From positions 24,689,883-24,753,882 of the forward strand of contig NC_056039.1 in assembly GCF_004379255.2 (NCBI RefSeq): 64,000 bases of DNA, read 5' to 3'. The position numbers and the translations under genes were made by a program. Source of the DNA: Salvia splendens. Its lineage: Eukaryota > Streptophyta > Magnoliopsida > Lamiales > Lamiaceae. The notes below the pieces were generated by a model. It saw only the letters and a list, made by a program, of their open reading frames with translations. It had not been told where the DNA came from and ran no database searches. Below are positions 1 through 12,285 of this stretch, one piece after another; within the stretch, counting starts at the first letter, position 1; each line of letters begins with the position of its first letter.

Positions 1-1764
1 TTCCCAATCATCAAGTAACATAGTGGCTTCCATGTTTTTGGCGGAGAGACTGTTCCTTTTGTCGTCTAGGACACAACCGCCGACACTAAAAGCTTGCTCA
101 ACGGCGACGGTGGAAGCCGGAACGGCGAAAATCTCCTTAGTCATTATCGAGAGTATCGGAAACTCTTTGTCATGTGTTACCCACCAATCAATGATGTCAA
201 TTTGTTGAGTAGGAGGACCTGCATCTTGAAAAATAGAGCGCGATTCCAAATATATATCTAACTCACTAGTAGCTCTAGTCTTATTGGTTGTAGCACCGTA
301 TAGATCTTGCAATTGTGATACTACGTCTGGATCAATCATGACTTTGCTATGGTTCCCGCCACCAAAATCAAATGTAGAAGTACTACGAGGAGCACGTACC
401 TGGTGAGTGGTGTTATACCGCATTTCATATTCCGCGTAGAGAGCACGAAGTGCACTATCTAACCTTAGTTTGATTTCATCAACACTTGGAAGACTTAGTT
501 CGAAGGCTTCTCCTCTTGTCAAGCCCATTTCGCGAAGTTGAGAACAATCCAAATCGTGCAAACAGCATAGTACATGTCTAAAATTTTATGAACACCATGC
601 AACTTCCACTTTGGATCCAAGCATTTTGCAATAAAAAACACATTTGGAATACGCTCAAAATATTTCAACCATATAAAACAAAATAGCCTTCAACTCTATG
701 AATTGAGTATTTTTCACACATGTCTTAAAGCCAATTGCACATACATGCAATGCTCCAAAACGCGCACAGAAGTAGGATAATAAACACCGGATAACTCAAC
801 AGTGACATTTTTGAAAGCTTGGAATAATCGAAACAAATCCATGTTGTGGTCCCAGCAAGAGGGTATCAAAAGCAAATCAGAAGGAACATGCGGGCAAGTT
901 CTAAAAAAAATCACATAAATATTCAATGTGGTTCAAGGTCGACTCCAACATATCGTACGTCGAGTTCCAACGAGTTGAAACATCCAAACGAAAATTGGTG
1001 TACCTGCACTGCTTGCTATGACAATATTTCTTCCAAGCTCTACCAATAGGAGCTTTGTTATGAATCAACTTAACAGCAATTCTAATAGGATCAACATACT
1101 TTTGCCACAAATCGATTGCATCTTGAACACAAAAATTCAAAATATGAACAATACACCGCACATGAAAATATTTGCCATCAATTACAGGAGAACATGCACT
1201 GATGAGTTCATCTATACTAGCAGTGTTAGTGCTTGCACCCGTCCCACTCCCGGTCCCGACTCCATGTTGAAAGTTGGGTTGAGTTTGGGTTGGAGAGATA
1301 TCAAACTCGATCGGATGCACTTTCTCCATGTGACGGGTAAATGTACCATATCCTCCACCCTTTCGTAATGTGTATAAGTTTTCACAATAGTTGCAATACA
1401 CATTATAAATGTCTGGATCGGTACTATCTCGTACCTTCTTGAAATGTGTCACCATGATGTTTGAGGTTAAAGACCTTTCAATTGGTTTAGGAGGTTGAGG
1501 AGGGTGTCCACGACCACGACGACTCCTTGTCCTTGGTGGTGGTGGGGGTGGCATTTCTTGTTGTTGTTCCTCTTCCGCCTCGTCCTCCTCCTCCTGCTCG
1601 TCATCATCATCATCGTCGTCATCAAGATTCACTGGTGTTGGAATTTGTTGAGAATAGACACCGGGACTAGGAGCACCACTACCAATACCAACATAAGCAT
1701 CGTCACCACCATATCCACGTCCGCCTTGGGATTGAGAGCGAGAGAGAGCAATAGCATTGGTCAT
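1..1764 (-). pseudogene. hAT-superfamily transposase with BED zinc finger, broken
   Basis: Reading on the minus strand from the ATG at 1764, the product starts with a low-complexity stretch (eight Asp, then Glu/Gln-rich, then six Pro) and a BED-type zinc finger (CNYC ... H-x4-H, roughly 1310-1450). A middle region follows that includes the STRWNSTYDML block typical of plant hAT transposases. The frame stops at 901. Below about 560 it resumes in other frames, and 1-230 encodes the C-terminal hAT dimerisation block (WWxxHDKEFPILSxMxKEIF, ASTVAVEQAFS). Frameshifts and stops between 560 and 900 make a functional protein unlikely. The window edge removes the 3' end. The C-terminal block is close to the one at 39950-40240, so both come from one family. 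Terminal inverted repeats are not visible here. Confidence 0.85.
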
Positions 1765-2207
1765 ATCTTGCTCTTCTTGAATCTACAAAATAATATTTGT
1801 ATTATAAATATCAAATAGAATTATGAACAATAATGTAATATAATTCATAATTAATAATATTAGTAGATAATAATTATTAACCTGCCACATATCCATGTTC
1901 TTTTGAGAAATCTCATCAATAAAGGATTTTTGACTTGGCCTTTATAAACTACAAACCCTGCCCCGTTACAACCTAAATTAAGACCTTAAGGAGTTAGCTT
2001 CTGTCAATAGAACTCTAGCATCAATGGTATGGAAAAATGGATGAGTGAATGGTCCTAACAATTCTCGTGAGGATTGAGTGCCTGAGTGAATCCAACAGTT
2101 GCAAGATAGAAGCTATCTTGACAAACAGACAAGCATGATCAGGAAGAAGGGGGGAGGGAAAGGAATCTGAGACTGTAGACAATTGGATTGACCCTAAGCT
2201 TTATTGA
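1765..2207. other. AT-rich flank, nothing assigned
   Basis: The stretch between the hAT pseudogene start and the next LTR has no coding potential I can support. The first part is probably 5' flank of the hAT gene. After about 1920 the base composition changes, which may mark a truncation junction. Confidence 0.4.
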
Positions 2208-3134
2208 TGTGAATCCGGGAGTCCTAAAGAAAAATCAAAGAACCGGATTTAAGGACAAATCCTTTCACAAAGAAGGAGAGGATGATGTGAATCTAGATAT
2301 TCAACATCATAAATCACCAAGACATCGCGGGCCATGGGTTGATTGGGGTCCGAGAATAAGGTGGAGACGTGGCAAGGAGCCAAGCCGGATTCAGAGATCT
2401 GATTCAAACTAGAATTTCACTATGAAGATAAAATCCAAATCCACTCCTTAGACCATCATTGTCTTCATCGTCGAAAGAGCTTCGCGTGGGTATCTTGCAT
2501 GCCTCAATCGGAACCCGGATGAGGAAGTTATGATCATTTTATGAAAGCCGCGCAATGTAGAACGAAACGCGCGGGCGGGCGTTATTCTTCATGCACAACG
2601 CCCGATCGGGCGTTTTCTCGAAAGATCAATTTTTGTCCAGAAACTTCACACGGTCGGGCGAAATGAGCCTAGGGAAATGCTCGGTCGGGCATTTTGTCCG
2701 AGATGTGACATTTTAACCAAGATTTGTTTTACTTTGCTCCTTTTCACTTCTAGTATAAGTAGACAATTTAGGGTTTTTCTAGGGAGACTTTGAACATTAT
2801 TGAAGAACAAAGACTCCATTGTGAGCACCCATCTTCATCATTAAAGATTTATCCAAAATCCTTTGTGGTTGCATTTAAACTATTGTCGGGCTTAGATTAT
2901 TTGTTAAGGTATGCTTGCTAGTTCTTGTATTGCTAGTTGGTGGAGCCATTAGGTTTTTGTTTGTGAAAGTAGCCATTGGGTTTTCTTTCTTGAGCTTGAA
3001 TCTAAATTCATAACACTTATCATCTTCTTCTTCTTTTCCATCTTTTTATTGTCATATTTCTTGTTTGGATTATTGGATATTATTGCAAGAACAAATCCGG
3101 GCAACATATGTTTCTTGAATCCTTAAGATTCACA
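2208..3134 (+). repeat. 5' LTR of truncated element
   Basis: The LTR begins TGTGAATCC and ends GGATTCACA-like, giving TG...CA ends within a short inverted repeat. Five bases after its end comes a primer binding site. Inside, 2560-2700 has a GC-rich cluster in which CGGTCGGGC-type words recur at least three times. No second copy of this LTR is seen in the window, so the element cannot be dated. Confidence 0.65.
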
Positions 3135-3139
3135 TTATT

Positions 3140-3152
3140 TGGTATCAAGAGC
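3140..3152 (+). other. primer binding site, Met-tRNA type
   Basis: TGGTATCAAGAGC directly follows the LTR. It resembles the TGGTATCAGAGC complement of initiator methionine tRNA used by many plant LTR retrotransposons, with one extra A. Confidence 0.7.
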
Positions 3153-3698
3153 CATTGGTTCTTGTTCTTGTAAGTTTGAACAAAAAAAAACAAAAAAAAA
3201 TTGTAAAAAAAAAGAGTCATACTTCAAAATATATCCATGGGCTTTAGCTATAAATTGCTATATGTGTCATTGGGTATGTCAATGTGATTTTTCCAAAGTT
3301 GTAAACCAAAATTGCATCAATTGTTGGGTCTATTGTTGTTGGGTGAAATTGTGAACACAAAGTGTTTGTTGATTTGTCTCATTGGCCTAGCACTTACTTT
3401 CACTTATCTTTTGGATTCTAGAACTAGTAATTACTTGTCTAGTTGCATACCTTGTTTGTAAATTGTGCTACCCTTGTGGATTATCATCATTGAGAGCAAG
3501 TGAGGGAGAGTATCCTAGCCACCAAAATTTCTAAGCCTTCCGAGCGACATTGGGAGTGAGTTTTGGGGAAAGGGGTACATATTATGGGCAGTGAGCTCCT
3601 CACTAAATTCTCCATTCTCGAGTGTGTGTGTTGTTTGTGTTACTAACAAAAATGGACTTGTCCATAGTCTTGTGCAATTTGTTTTGTAGGTACTTGAA

Positions 3699-4190
3699 AT
3701 GGAGAACTATAGGCATAACTCGCCTACAAGGCAAGTCACCTCATCGTCCGATGAAACTATCGAAGAGATGTTTTCCTCAATCATGAAAGAGTTGCACGAG
3801 GTACGGGGAGGAATGAATACTATGAAAAGGGGCTTTACGACGTTCCGAGATGATGTAGTCCTCTTAAGAGACCGAGTTGCACATAATCATTTCACACCAC
3901 CTAGTGACCGAATGGGAAGTAGAGGGGGACAAAACAATACGAAGTGGAGTGAAGCCGCATACTCCGATCACCGAAGCAAACATGATTATAACCATGTAGA
4001 GGATTGGCTAGACGATGCATGTCGGCATCTCACTAGAAGGGAACGAGTTCCGAAGTTCCATGGAGAGCCTCACTCTAGGAGGGTGAGAGATGATGATGAA
4101 GAGCTACTTGAGGATGAAAAGGAGTCCACAGCCACACATGAAGAAGACGCACACCCAACTTTCAATGATGGCGTGTCTAGCATAGTGTAA
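3699..4190 (+). pseudogene. partial gag-like ORF (163 codons)
   Basis: The open frame starts with a Ser/Thr-rich tail, then a helical segment (EEMFSSIMKELHEVRGGMN), and reaches a basic region with RVPKFHGE near residues 116-123, which resembles the 'KIPKFHG' lead-in to the gag core of plant Ty3/gypsy elements. It then runs into an acidic tail and stops. The capsid core and zinc knuckle are absent, so this is a deleted gag. Its position 550 bp after a primer site supports the call. Confidence 0.5.
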
Positions 4191-4591
4191 CCCGAGGACG
4201 AATGTGAGCCATTTAAGGCCCTTCAAATCTAGAACACCGAACCAAAGCCACATGAGGTTGCTAATGGAACAAGCACTTGGGAGAGAATCGAGAGAAAAAG
4301 AAAAAGCTAGAGAGTGAGAGTATGCTTCAAAAGCCAATAGAATGTGAGAAAAGGCGAAAATGTGAGACACAAAAGCCAAGAGAGAGTGGTGGGGTGAGTG
4401 TGAATCAAAGAAGCCAAGAGAGAAAAAGTACAAGTATGTGAGGAAAAAAAGTTGCTTGTTAGATTCTAAGATCAACCTTAGGAGGGATCTAAATCACCCT
4501 ATTCCTTTTTCCATTGGTGAGGAGAATGACCCTTATTTCACGAACTCTTATGACTTTTCTTTTCTCTTTGATGACTTTATGAGACAAGAAT

Positions 4592-5435
4592 TGAGTTTTA
4601 TTCCTTGCAGTTTTCTAGTTAATTTTTGGCTGAATAAAGGAGAGAAAAAATTAAGTGTGATTTATTTTTAACTGGAAAAAGGAAAACAAGGGGGAAATGG
4701 GATATGTGAATTGTTTTCTTTTTTACCAAGAATAGTAAAATGCGGAATTATTCAGGATTTGAAAATTGGCGCAGGAAGGCGAACATGCGCTGATGTATGA
4801 AACAATTTCTTATTTTCCTTGTTTGTTTTCAGTTTACTTTTGTTGTTATTGACGCTTGATGCTTTTGACTTAGTGGATTTGAAGTTATATTTTCATTTCA
4901 GGTCACCGTGTTCTGTGTTATGCGTGATGTTTCTGATTTACTTTTAGTTTCCTTTTCATTACACATATTCTAGGGTAGATATGTTTTGCTCTGCTTTGAT
5001 TTGTTCAAATCTGATGTTTTATGCTTGAAAATCCGTAGTATGTTTAGATCCAGTAGTTTTTGCTTCAGTTTATACATGATTATGGGTTAGTTTCATGTTT
5101 TACGTAGTTGTAGTTTAGATCTTAGAAGATGAAGCCGTTACAAAGTTTTTACTTTATCGTACATTTTGCAGGGGACTGAGAGCCCCCCGTTTATTCTGTT
5201 TGTCCATTTATGGGAAGTTCAGCTTAGTTGAGCAAGTAGACTTAATTAAGCTTTATGAGTTGATTAGTTTAATAGCTTTAATCTTCCCGGTCTAGTAGTT
5301 AACTTAACCCACCCCTAGAAGCGTGGCTGCGGCCATTCCCCTTTCGCGTCCAACATGCAAATCTCAAACGCCTCATTTCTGTGGGATCGATCCTTACTTC
5401 CCTATACTAGTTAATAGTATTAGTGGGTTAAGGTT
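4592..5435 (+). repeat. 5' LTR-like copy of the gag-only element (deleted)
   Basis: It aligns by eye with 17726-18767 and 20219-20352. It lacks two segments present in the 3' copy: about 330 bp that includes the TATA-bearing part near 17927, and about 95 bp near 5130, where the join lies at a short AGAAG repeat. It therefore probably has no promoter of its own. Confidence 0.6.
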
Positions 5436-5540
5436 TTGTTTAAAAATTTTAATTTGAACCCATAGATGGGCGGAGCGTCTCAGGTTTTGTTTTAAAATTT
5501 TAATTTGAATTTTGTAAATAACTTTTTGTTGTTTTCTGTT
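5433..5540 (+). repeat. short direct repeat in the leader and a possible 3' splice site
   Basis: A roughly 26 bp AT-rich word (GTTTTGTTTAAAAATTTTAA-like) occurs at about 5433 and again at about 5482. A pyrimidine-rich tract ending CCCCAG at about 5548 precedes the gag region and has the form of a plant 3' splice site, which would suit leader splicing. That last step is inference. Confidence 0.4.
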
Positions 5541-5549
5541 TACCCCAGT

Positions 5550-6813
5550 TCGAAGGCACCGAGTCCAGGAGGCGGATAGAGGAAGAGGAAGGAATGAAGC
5601 CAAACACTGTCCAAGGCAAACCACTACCCACTCCACCAACCGACTCGGAAGCCAACTGTGAGTAAGCAAGGACATCACCTCGATGAGTCCACTTGAATCG
5701 ATAGCAACCCAAGTCAAGGAGGAAGCCAAGGAGAAGACCACCATTGTTTACAATCAAGCAGAAGATCTGGAGATAGGTTCATTCTATGCACACTCAGTGA
5801 ATGAGTCGACATCTGCCATAGATGTCACTCAAGGGCAGGAGGCGGTGTATGTGAACCCAGACATGCTTGTCAGCTTACCTACCTCCTTGGGAACTGATGC
5901 AGAGAACCCTATTGAATTCCTCAGTGAGTTCGATAAAATTTGCAGAGTGCAGAAGAGACCAGAGGGGTCAAGTGAGGAGGATTTCAAGCTAAGAGTTATT
6001 CCACTCTCAAGAGCGAAGCAGATGCCTGGTTTAGAGGATTGGAACCCAACAGCATCAAGACGTGGTCAGATTTCAAAGTGGAGTTCCTGAATCAATTCTT
6101 TCCAGCAGCAAAAGCAAATGCACTCCGAAGGGAAATCAGAGAGGCTACCCAAGGGTGTGGTGAAAGCCTGAGCAAATACTGGCACAAATACAGAGGTCTT
6201 CTGGATGCATGCTCGAATCATAATCTGATGGAAGTGGAGGTCTACTCAAAGTTTTATGATGGAATGGATGTAAAGAGCAAAGACTTGGTAAACTTGTCAA
6301 GTGGAGGAAGTTTCTAAAAACTCAGGCAAGTAAGGCCAAGATTGTCCTGGAAAAGCTTCTAAATGCAAAGAGAGAGTATGATGATACAGCAGTGACCCCA
6401 TTGCAAGAAAAGGTGAAGAGTACTCCCACATAATACAAGGACAGTCTAGTCGACAAGCTAGAGGAAGCCCTCCAGTCAATGATCGAGTCAAGACAGCGTC
6501 CAGTCACTCCAAATCAACCCCGCTCCCAAGCTGATCAAGTGCACTTTCAACCGGATACAGGGGTAGTTTGGAGTTCAAGAAGAAGTTGGAACCTCGAAGG
6601 TCAGGCAGAGGTATACCAACAGGAACACCCACACTGTAGAGAATGGAGTTGGGCAGACGAATACACACCTTTCCCATACCATACAGAACCCTGTCAAACC
6701 TCCACTCATACACCCTCTTGGCAGATGGGATACCCACACTACCAACCCTACCCAGAGTTCAAAGCCATGAATTCAACCCACCAACATACCAACCTGACTA
6801 TTCCAGCCATTAC
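5550..6813 (+). pseudogene. gag of Athila-like element, part 1 (frameshifted)
   Basis: The gag core is seen in two frames: 5683-6090, then 6039-6317, which contains the retrotransposon-gag signature SIKTWSDFKVEFLNQFFP followed by a basic stretch and the segment ESLSKYWHKYRGLLDACSNH. A frameshift lies in the overlap near 6039-6090 and another after 6310. From about 6640 the frame is the first one again and reads a Pro/Tyr/His-rich tail up to the insertion point at 6818. It would form the capsid of the particle but cannot be translated intact. Confidence 0.7.
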
Positions 6814-6818
6814 ACTTC
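6814..6818 (+). repeat. 5 bp target-site duplication, left (ACTTC)
   Basis: ACTTC directly precedes the left LTR and is repeated at 16204-16208 directly after the right LTR, as expected for LTR retrotransposon integration. Confidence 0.9.
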
Positions 6819-9800
6819 TGTAACAACCCGAACTTTCGTACCTTATTATTATTATTAGCCTAAAGATAAATAATAAGTGATCGTTGTAGTATTCGAAATC
6901 TGCCATTTTCATGTATGATAATTGATCTTGGAATTATAAATAATCGTTGCTTCGTTCTCGAATGAATATTTCAAGTAAAAAAAAAAGAAGGTAACACCAA
7001 ATAAAAATTTATAATGTCCGGCATATCTCCGAAGTCCGCTAAATTACTATTATACAAATTTATCAAATCCTTACCTATTACAATTAGAGAAAAGTTCAAG
7101 CAGCCCGTTCAACGGTCGTGCTCGCACTCCAAGAAAGTCCGGTACACCATCAGGGAAGACTATGGATGTTATTTGTTTTCCTACACCAAAGCCACGAGCT
7201 TAAACTGGGTTTTTCCTATACCAAATTAAATAAATAAGTAAATAAATATACAAATAATAAAATTTAATAAACAAATAAAATATAAAAAAAATAAAAAAAA
7301 ATGAGAGAGAGGGCAGATACATAGAATCGTTTTTTTTTTCCACCCAACATTAAATGATGCATTAATAGCTTTGCAGTAGAAATCATTCTCTGACAAAATT
7401 TTGCAAGATACGCCACTTGCCATCCTAATCCTTAATCCCTAAGTATGCCTAACCATTTAGGCATATCACTTTCTTTCACTCACCCACATCACCATCACAA
7501 GCCTCTTTCAATATATCCCACCACCCTAATCTCCTCTTTCTCTACCGCCACTCCTCCATATTAGTTCATTCACAATCAAGTTCCACCCCCACAAGTTGCT
7601 CCACTAAAATCAGCAAGTAGTTTAAAAGAACAAGGTTGATATTCTTCTCATCTCAATCGAAACAAATTCAAGAAGACGAGAGCTAAATCAATTGAATTAC
7701 AGAAACTGAATCTACAAAATCCAGTGGGCTACTCCTTTCGGTTCTACAATTTCACAACCAATATCGAGTTATCGAGGTAAAATCCCTTCCCAATTTCAAG
7801 CTTCAATCATCAATTCATGCATAAGCATACCATCATCCGAACTAATCGCATAACTCAAGCATTTAACACAATTGAACACTCTGACGCTGAACTCGAAATT
7901 AAATCAACGATCAAAATTAATCGAAGATACGAATTAACATAAAAATTGGGTAAAGGACTTACCTTTCGGGTCCAATCGGAGCTGGGTAGGGGTCGTTTCG
8001 AAACTGTTCGAGCATCGACGGCAATCTCCGGCGAAGAGGCTGCACAACAGCAGACAACGGTTGTAGCAGACGTCGACGACATCGTCGTTACACCCAGCGA
8101 GCAGTAGCCGACGGATCTGAGCAGCGGCGTCGGAGCGACTGATGCGGCTGGAACCCGGCGGCGACAGCGGCGACAGCGACGTCTTCCCGGCGTGAGGGTC
8201 GACGCGATGGTGGAGAAAACTACACCGCAGCGGCGTGCGACGGAGGGCGGCGGAAGGAAATCGTACGACGCCTACGTTGCCGGAGTGCAACGAGCGTCGG
8301 AGGGGAGACGACCGATGGCTCTGGTGTGGAGTGTTGGAGAAGCCGACGGGATTCTGAGAAATCCCCATTTTTTTCGACGAGGGAGAGAAGGAGAGAGTTA
8401 GAGAGAGAGGAAGAGGGAGGAAGAGAGGGGGGATGTGGGAGTTAAAGATTGGGGCTTTGCTTTATTTAAGTTGGGCTTAATAAATTAATTGAATGATCTT
8501 TTTAAGTTGGGCTCCACTTAAATTGTTTTGGGGCTATAAAATATTAATTTGAGAGATAAGGTGGAGAATTTGGTTTTGTAAATAAATCATTGGGTTGATA
8601 ATTGAATTAATTGTGGGGAATTGTTTAATTAATTTTAGAATATTTTTCCTAGGCCGAAATAAATATAAATTCTCGGTGGGAAATTATTACGATAAGTTAA
8701 TCATGGGATTAAATACATTTTTAGGAGTTATTTAATTAATTTCGAAATAATTTTGAAGTATGAATAATTTATCCCAAGTCCGGAAAACATATAATTTTTC
8801 ATAACAAAGGGAAATAGTTGCGATAATTCAATTATGCGCTTAAATAAATTTTGGGATTTTTGTTCGAGATTATGATGGAAAAATACGAGGAGCTAACGGA
8901 GGAATTATGGGCGTAAGCGGCCGACCGGCATCGCCCCGCGACGCCTCGGGCGGCCGCTAAGGAAATGGAAAGAAAGAGGGAGACGACGTTCTCAAGTCAC
9001 AAAAATAATTAAGTTAATAAAGAAGTGCTATTAATTAAATTTCCCAATTTAATTAATATGCAAGTTTCTAAAATTTTCTAACGGTGAACAAATGATAAAA
9101 GAAATAAAGTAGGGGCATGCATTCCTAGGAGTATGTGAATTTTCTCGAGTCTTATTAGTACGTTATTTGTTTTCAAAAGGCTATCTCCGTGAGTTAAGGG
9201 TGGAGTCAGGAAAATTCAAGTTAAGGAGTTTTAAGAAGTCGAGGTGAGCTTTCTTATACTGATATACAAATCGTATTTTATGAAAACACGAATACATGTT
9301 CGTGATTCTTTAAAGATGTTGTCCTGCCATAAATATTTTGTGTATGATGCCTATCTGTTTGGCTAAGGCCAAGTGAATTATGAATGATGGTATAAGTCGA
9401 ATTCGGGTCCCAGTGAGGGTGGTGTCCCCGCTCGGACTAGTGTACACAAGCTACCTCTGACATGTTGGGCAGCAGGTGACCGAGGAAGGTGGCCACCTTC
9501 CCGGCACAAGGATACCTCTGACATATTGGGCAGAGAAGGTGACTGTGGAAGGTGGCCACCTTCCCGGCACATGTATGTAAGGTGACCGTGTGAGAACACC
9601 ATCTCAACGGCACAATGTGATCAGATATGGCTAAGTACAGGAAAAAGGGACTGCAGTCCAATGTGATATTTTTAGTAAGCTCGGGTCTTTTCAACAACAC
9701 CCCGAGTGTTACTGTGATGATGGCTTGACAATATTATCAAATGTATATGTGTAATTTTCGGCAATGTGTTCACTGAGTATTTTTGTACTCAGCCCTGCAT

Positions 9801-10111
9801 ATATTTCTAATTGTGCAGGTTGAGCAGCGAAGTGGTGGAGGAAGTGCTATTGAGACAAGACATTTAATTCAGTCAGATTTTGACTCTCGGAGGTTCATGT
9901 CTTCATACATGGAACCGCGTTCATTTGCTTCCGTTGTGCATCTTAAAAGACTCAGGTCTATTTTGTTCAAAACTCTGATTTTATTTCAAGCTATTCCCAT
10001 TTGTTTCGAGCTATGGTCAATTTGTGTTTTTCCCTTTCTTCCCCGCTTCTTTAATCCTCCCCTAGTCGCGATCAACCGTGCTTTCTATCCATAGAAAATG
10101 CGGTCGTGACA
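6819..10111 (+). repeat. 5' LTR of the chromovirus (3293 bp)
   Basis: It starts TGTAACAACCCG and ends GTCGTGACA, both typical of Tekay-type LTRs. ORFs on either strand near 7.9-8.6 kb lie in a GC-rich stretch duplicated in both LTRs and carry no known domain. The stretch at about 8917-8955 is a GC-rich near-palindrome (GCGGCCG ... CGGCCGC). Confidence 0.93.
9420..9580 (+). repeat. two tandem units with an 18 bp perfect palindrome, in the 5' LTR
   Basis: Two units 63 bp apart each contain ACCTCTGACATRTTGGGCA and then GGAAGGTGGCCACCTTCC, a perfect palindrome, at 9484-9501 and 9547-9564. The same pair recurs in the 3' LTR at 15577-15594 and 15640-15657. Confidence 0.8.
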
Positions 10112-10114
10112 GAG

Positions 10115-10126
10115 TGGTATCAAAGC
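10115..10126 (+). other. primer binding site, initiator Met-tRNA
   Basis: TGGTATCAAAGC lies three bases after the 5' LTR end. It matches the usual Met-tRNA primer complement of chromoviruses with one mismatch region. Confidence 0.85.
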
Positions 10127-12285
10127 ATTCTTTCTCGCTCTGAACCCGAGAGTCTTCTTTGAAAATCATTGGTCTAGCCTTGTTCCACTAGACTGTCTAA
10201 TCAATGAAAATGCTCTTAGCACTCCCGCCACTCGCGCTCAATGAGGAAAAAGGTAACTTGTTCTTTTTCAAAAGAAAGTCAAGATGTTTAAAAGTTTGAA
10301 ATGGAGAAATGACTCATGCAGTTCATTTGAGTAAACAGATGAAAATACCATGTTTAAAGAAAGAGTTGATGTTTCTTGATTTGGTAGCATGCTTAAAGAA
10401 AGAGTTAGTATGTCTTTTCTTGGCTAAAGACTGCGAATGTATGAATAAAAGAAATAATTTTCTTGAACGGAAAAAGGTACTGAAATATGAAAGTATAAAG
10501 TATGTGAGTTTGGTACCAATTATTGAAATGATACCTCTTTTTGAGTAGTCATTGAATCATGTTGCTAGAATGGGGAAATCGAAATTTCCAAGAACTTAGA
10601 ATACTTAGTTCTGCGTTCCTTCTAGAACATAATATGAACTCAAACTTAGAAGTATAGTATGAACATTTCTCGTTTTCCCGAGCGACGAAAAGAAAAGGAC
10701 TCAATAAGAAAGAACCTAGCTCTACAATATAAGTAAACAGAAACGACGTGTTTCGAGGATGAGTGTTCTGACGACCCGAGAGTACCAAGGAGTCATAATC
10801 TCCACATGTGGTCTTCTGACGTGATCGTAAGGTGAAGGTAGCTTGTGATCAAAGTTTCCCCTAACTCATTTACCATCCTCTATAAATAGTTAAACAACGG
10901 AGTATCACCATCGTAGTTAACCAGGAAGATTTATCGGCAACGCTCACTTGGATTACCATGAATTTCATTTTCTCGCATCCCCCTTGATCAAAGTACTTTT
11001 GTTTAATTAAGATCTTAATTGACTTCCTTTGCAAGGTAATGTGCTATTATTTTCCCTCTTCTACGTCAAGGTTGTGAATCACTTTCAGTTTTGAGCTTGC
11101 TCCCTCATGTTTTCTGATAACCTCCAGTGACTACGGTCCTTCTTTACTCGTTCTGTATAAAAGCAATAATTTGACTCTTTGAATTCCTGCCACCAAACTC
11201 CTATGCTAGAAGTAGATTTAGTTATGTCTTCAGAATGATCATACTTCTTAAGCAATTGTCTCTTCAATGATATATTCTTCAAAGATCATTACTAGACCTT
11301 TAGTGTTTTCAAAAGTGCTTGCTGACACTCATTAATTTATAAAGATTAGTCACCTCTTCTTAATTCCACTAAAATTATTCCATCATGCTTTGAGCTCTTT
11401 AGCAACTCCAAGTCTAAAGTAATTTGCTCTCTTCCCAAACTAGTTTGCTCTGGTTGTCTTCCCTACTAGTTAATTTCCGTGATTTGGTTATAAACTTTGT
11501 GAATTCATTAACGTGATATAGTATTACAATGTTGTTGACCCAAAAGGGTAATTCCTTGTTATTCTTCTTTCTCAAATCCACTTGAGCCCAATCATTTTCA
11601 GTCTTACTATATTGGAGCAGCCATCTGGTGAGACCTTAAACCTTTTAATTTGACCCTTTGTGTTTTCAGACATACTTACTGATAAGCTCTTTGTTTTACA
11701 TGAGTACTCTCATCTTCTAAATTCAAATATGACTATTGTCTCTTGATTTGAGCTTTTCTGCAGCTCCATATTTAAAGCTGGCATATTGCTTCTCCCTTGG
11801 CTAGTTTCCTCTTGTTGCCTTCTTTATTAATTACTTTCATTGAATTGCTTATAAACTCTAAAAAATTCCGTTGATATGATCTTCTATCACAGTGTTGTCG
11901 AGCAAATTGCAATTGTTTGTTCTTCCTATTCTTTTCCAATCCATTTGTAACCAATCATCTCAGATCTTCCTATTATCATCCGGGGATACTCGAAACTTTT
12001 CTACTTCACTGTTCATTTTGATTATATTATTGGCAACCTATTGTTGACATTTACATTTTATTCATCATACCCTCACTTTGAAATTGTATTTTTTTTTTCT
12101 TCTGGAAGTGAGCATAATGAGTCCAATTGAGCCTAGTCTTCGCATTTCATAAAAAACCTTTGTTGCAAGCAACTGGTGAGAGTTTGTGGTGACCAAATAC
12201 TCACCTAATAGAAATAATTATAATCGTTTTATTTTCATGGCTACCTTGGAGCCTACACAAAGCAAGAACGATTTGAATATTTCTC
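10127..12285 (+). other. non-coding interior of the chromovirus derivative
   Basis: No gag, protease or reverse-transcriptase motif was found. The open frame at 10309-10548 has no recognised domain. The segment 11290-11990 is a diverged tandem duplication listed separately. This seems to be filler replacing the lost coding region. Confidence 0.6.
11290..11990 (+). repeat. diverged tandem duplication, unit about 350 bp
   Basis: Landmarks recur in the same order about 340-360 bp apart: GTGTTTTCA followed by a short stretch and CTGA(C/T)A; AGC(A/T)(A/G)CTCCA; CTAGTTT(G/C)CTCT...TTG; and the run CA(A/C)(T/A)GTTGTTGAGC-like. The copies differ by many substitutions, so the duplication is old relative to the LTR pair. 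Confidence 0.5.

Larger units (their letters stand above)
2208..4591 (+). mobile_element. truncated Ty3/gypsy-type LTR retrotransposon (5' LTR, primer site, partial gag)
   Basis: A 5' LTR, an initiator-Met-tRNA primer binding site and a gag-like ORF follow in normal order on the plus strand. Protease, reverse transcriptase, integrase and the 3' LTR are missing. Homology to the next element begins near 4592, so the 3' part was deleted or displaced there. The stretch 4200-4590 is rich in Glu/Lys/Arg codons in broken frames and is probably decayed internal sequence. The superfamily call rests on the gag style and primer type and is tentative. Confidence 0.6.

Noticed and set aside
23..208. Plus-strand ORFs over the hAT blocks (also 39993-40211)
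   Set aside because: They are antisense to the recognisable transposase C-terminus.
1570..1650. Poly-Asp/Glu run as a repeat expansion of interest
   Set aside because: Acidic low-complexity tracts are common before the BED finger of plant hAT transposases, and the gene is broken.
3140..3152. tRNA-like words TGGTATCA(A)GAGC here and at 10115
   Set aside because: These are retrotransposon primer sites complementary to tRNA ends. No cloverleaf surrounds them. I found no tRNA or rRNA gene in the window.
7934..8368. 144-codon minus-strand ORF in the 5' LTR, with a 149-codon counterpart at 14020-14469
   Set aside because: It lies inside both LTRs, the copies carry indels relative to each other, and the residue makeup reflects GC-rich repeat sequence. 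No domain was recognised.
9420..9580. Possible CRISPR-like repeat array
   Set aside because: Only two palindromic units are present, inside a plant LTR; CRISPR arrays do not occur in plant nuclear genomes.
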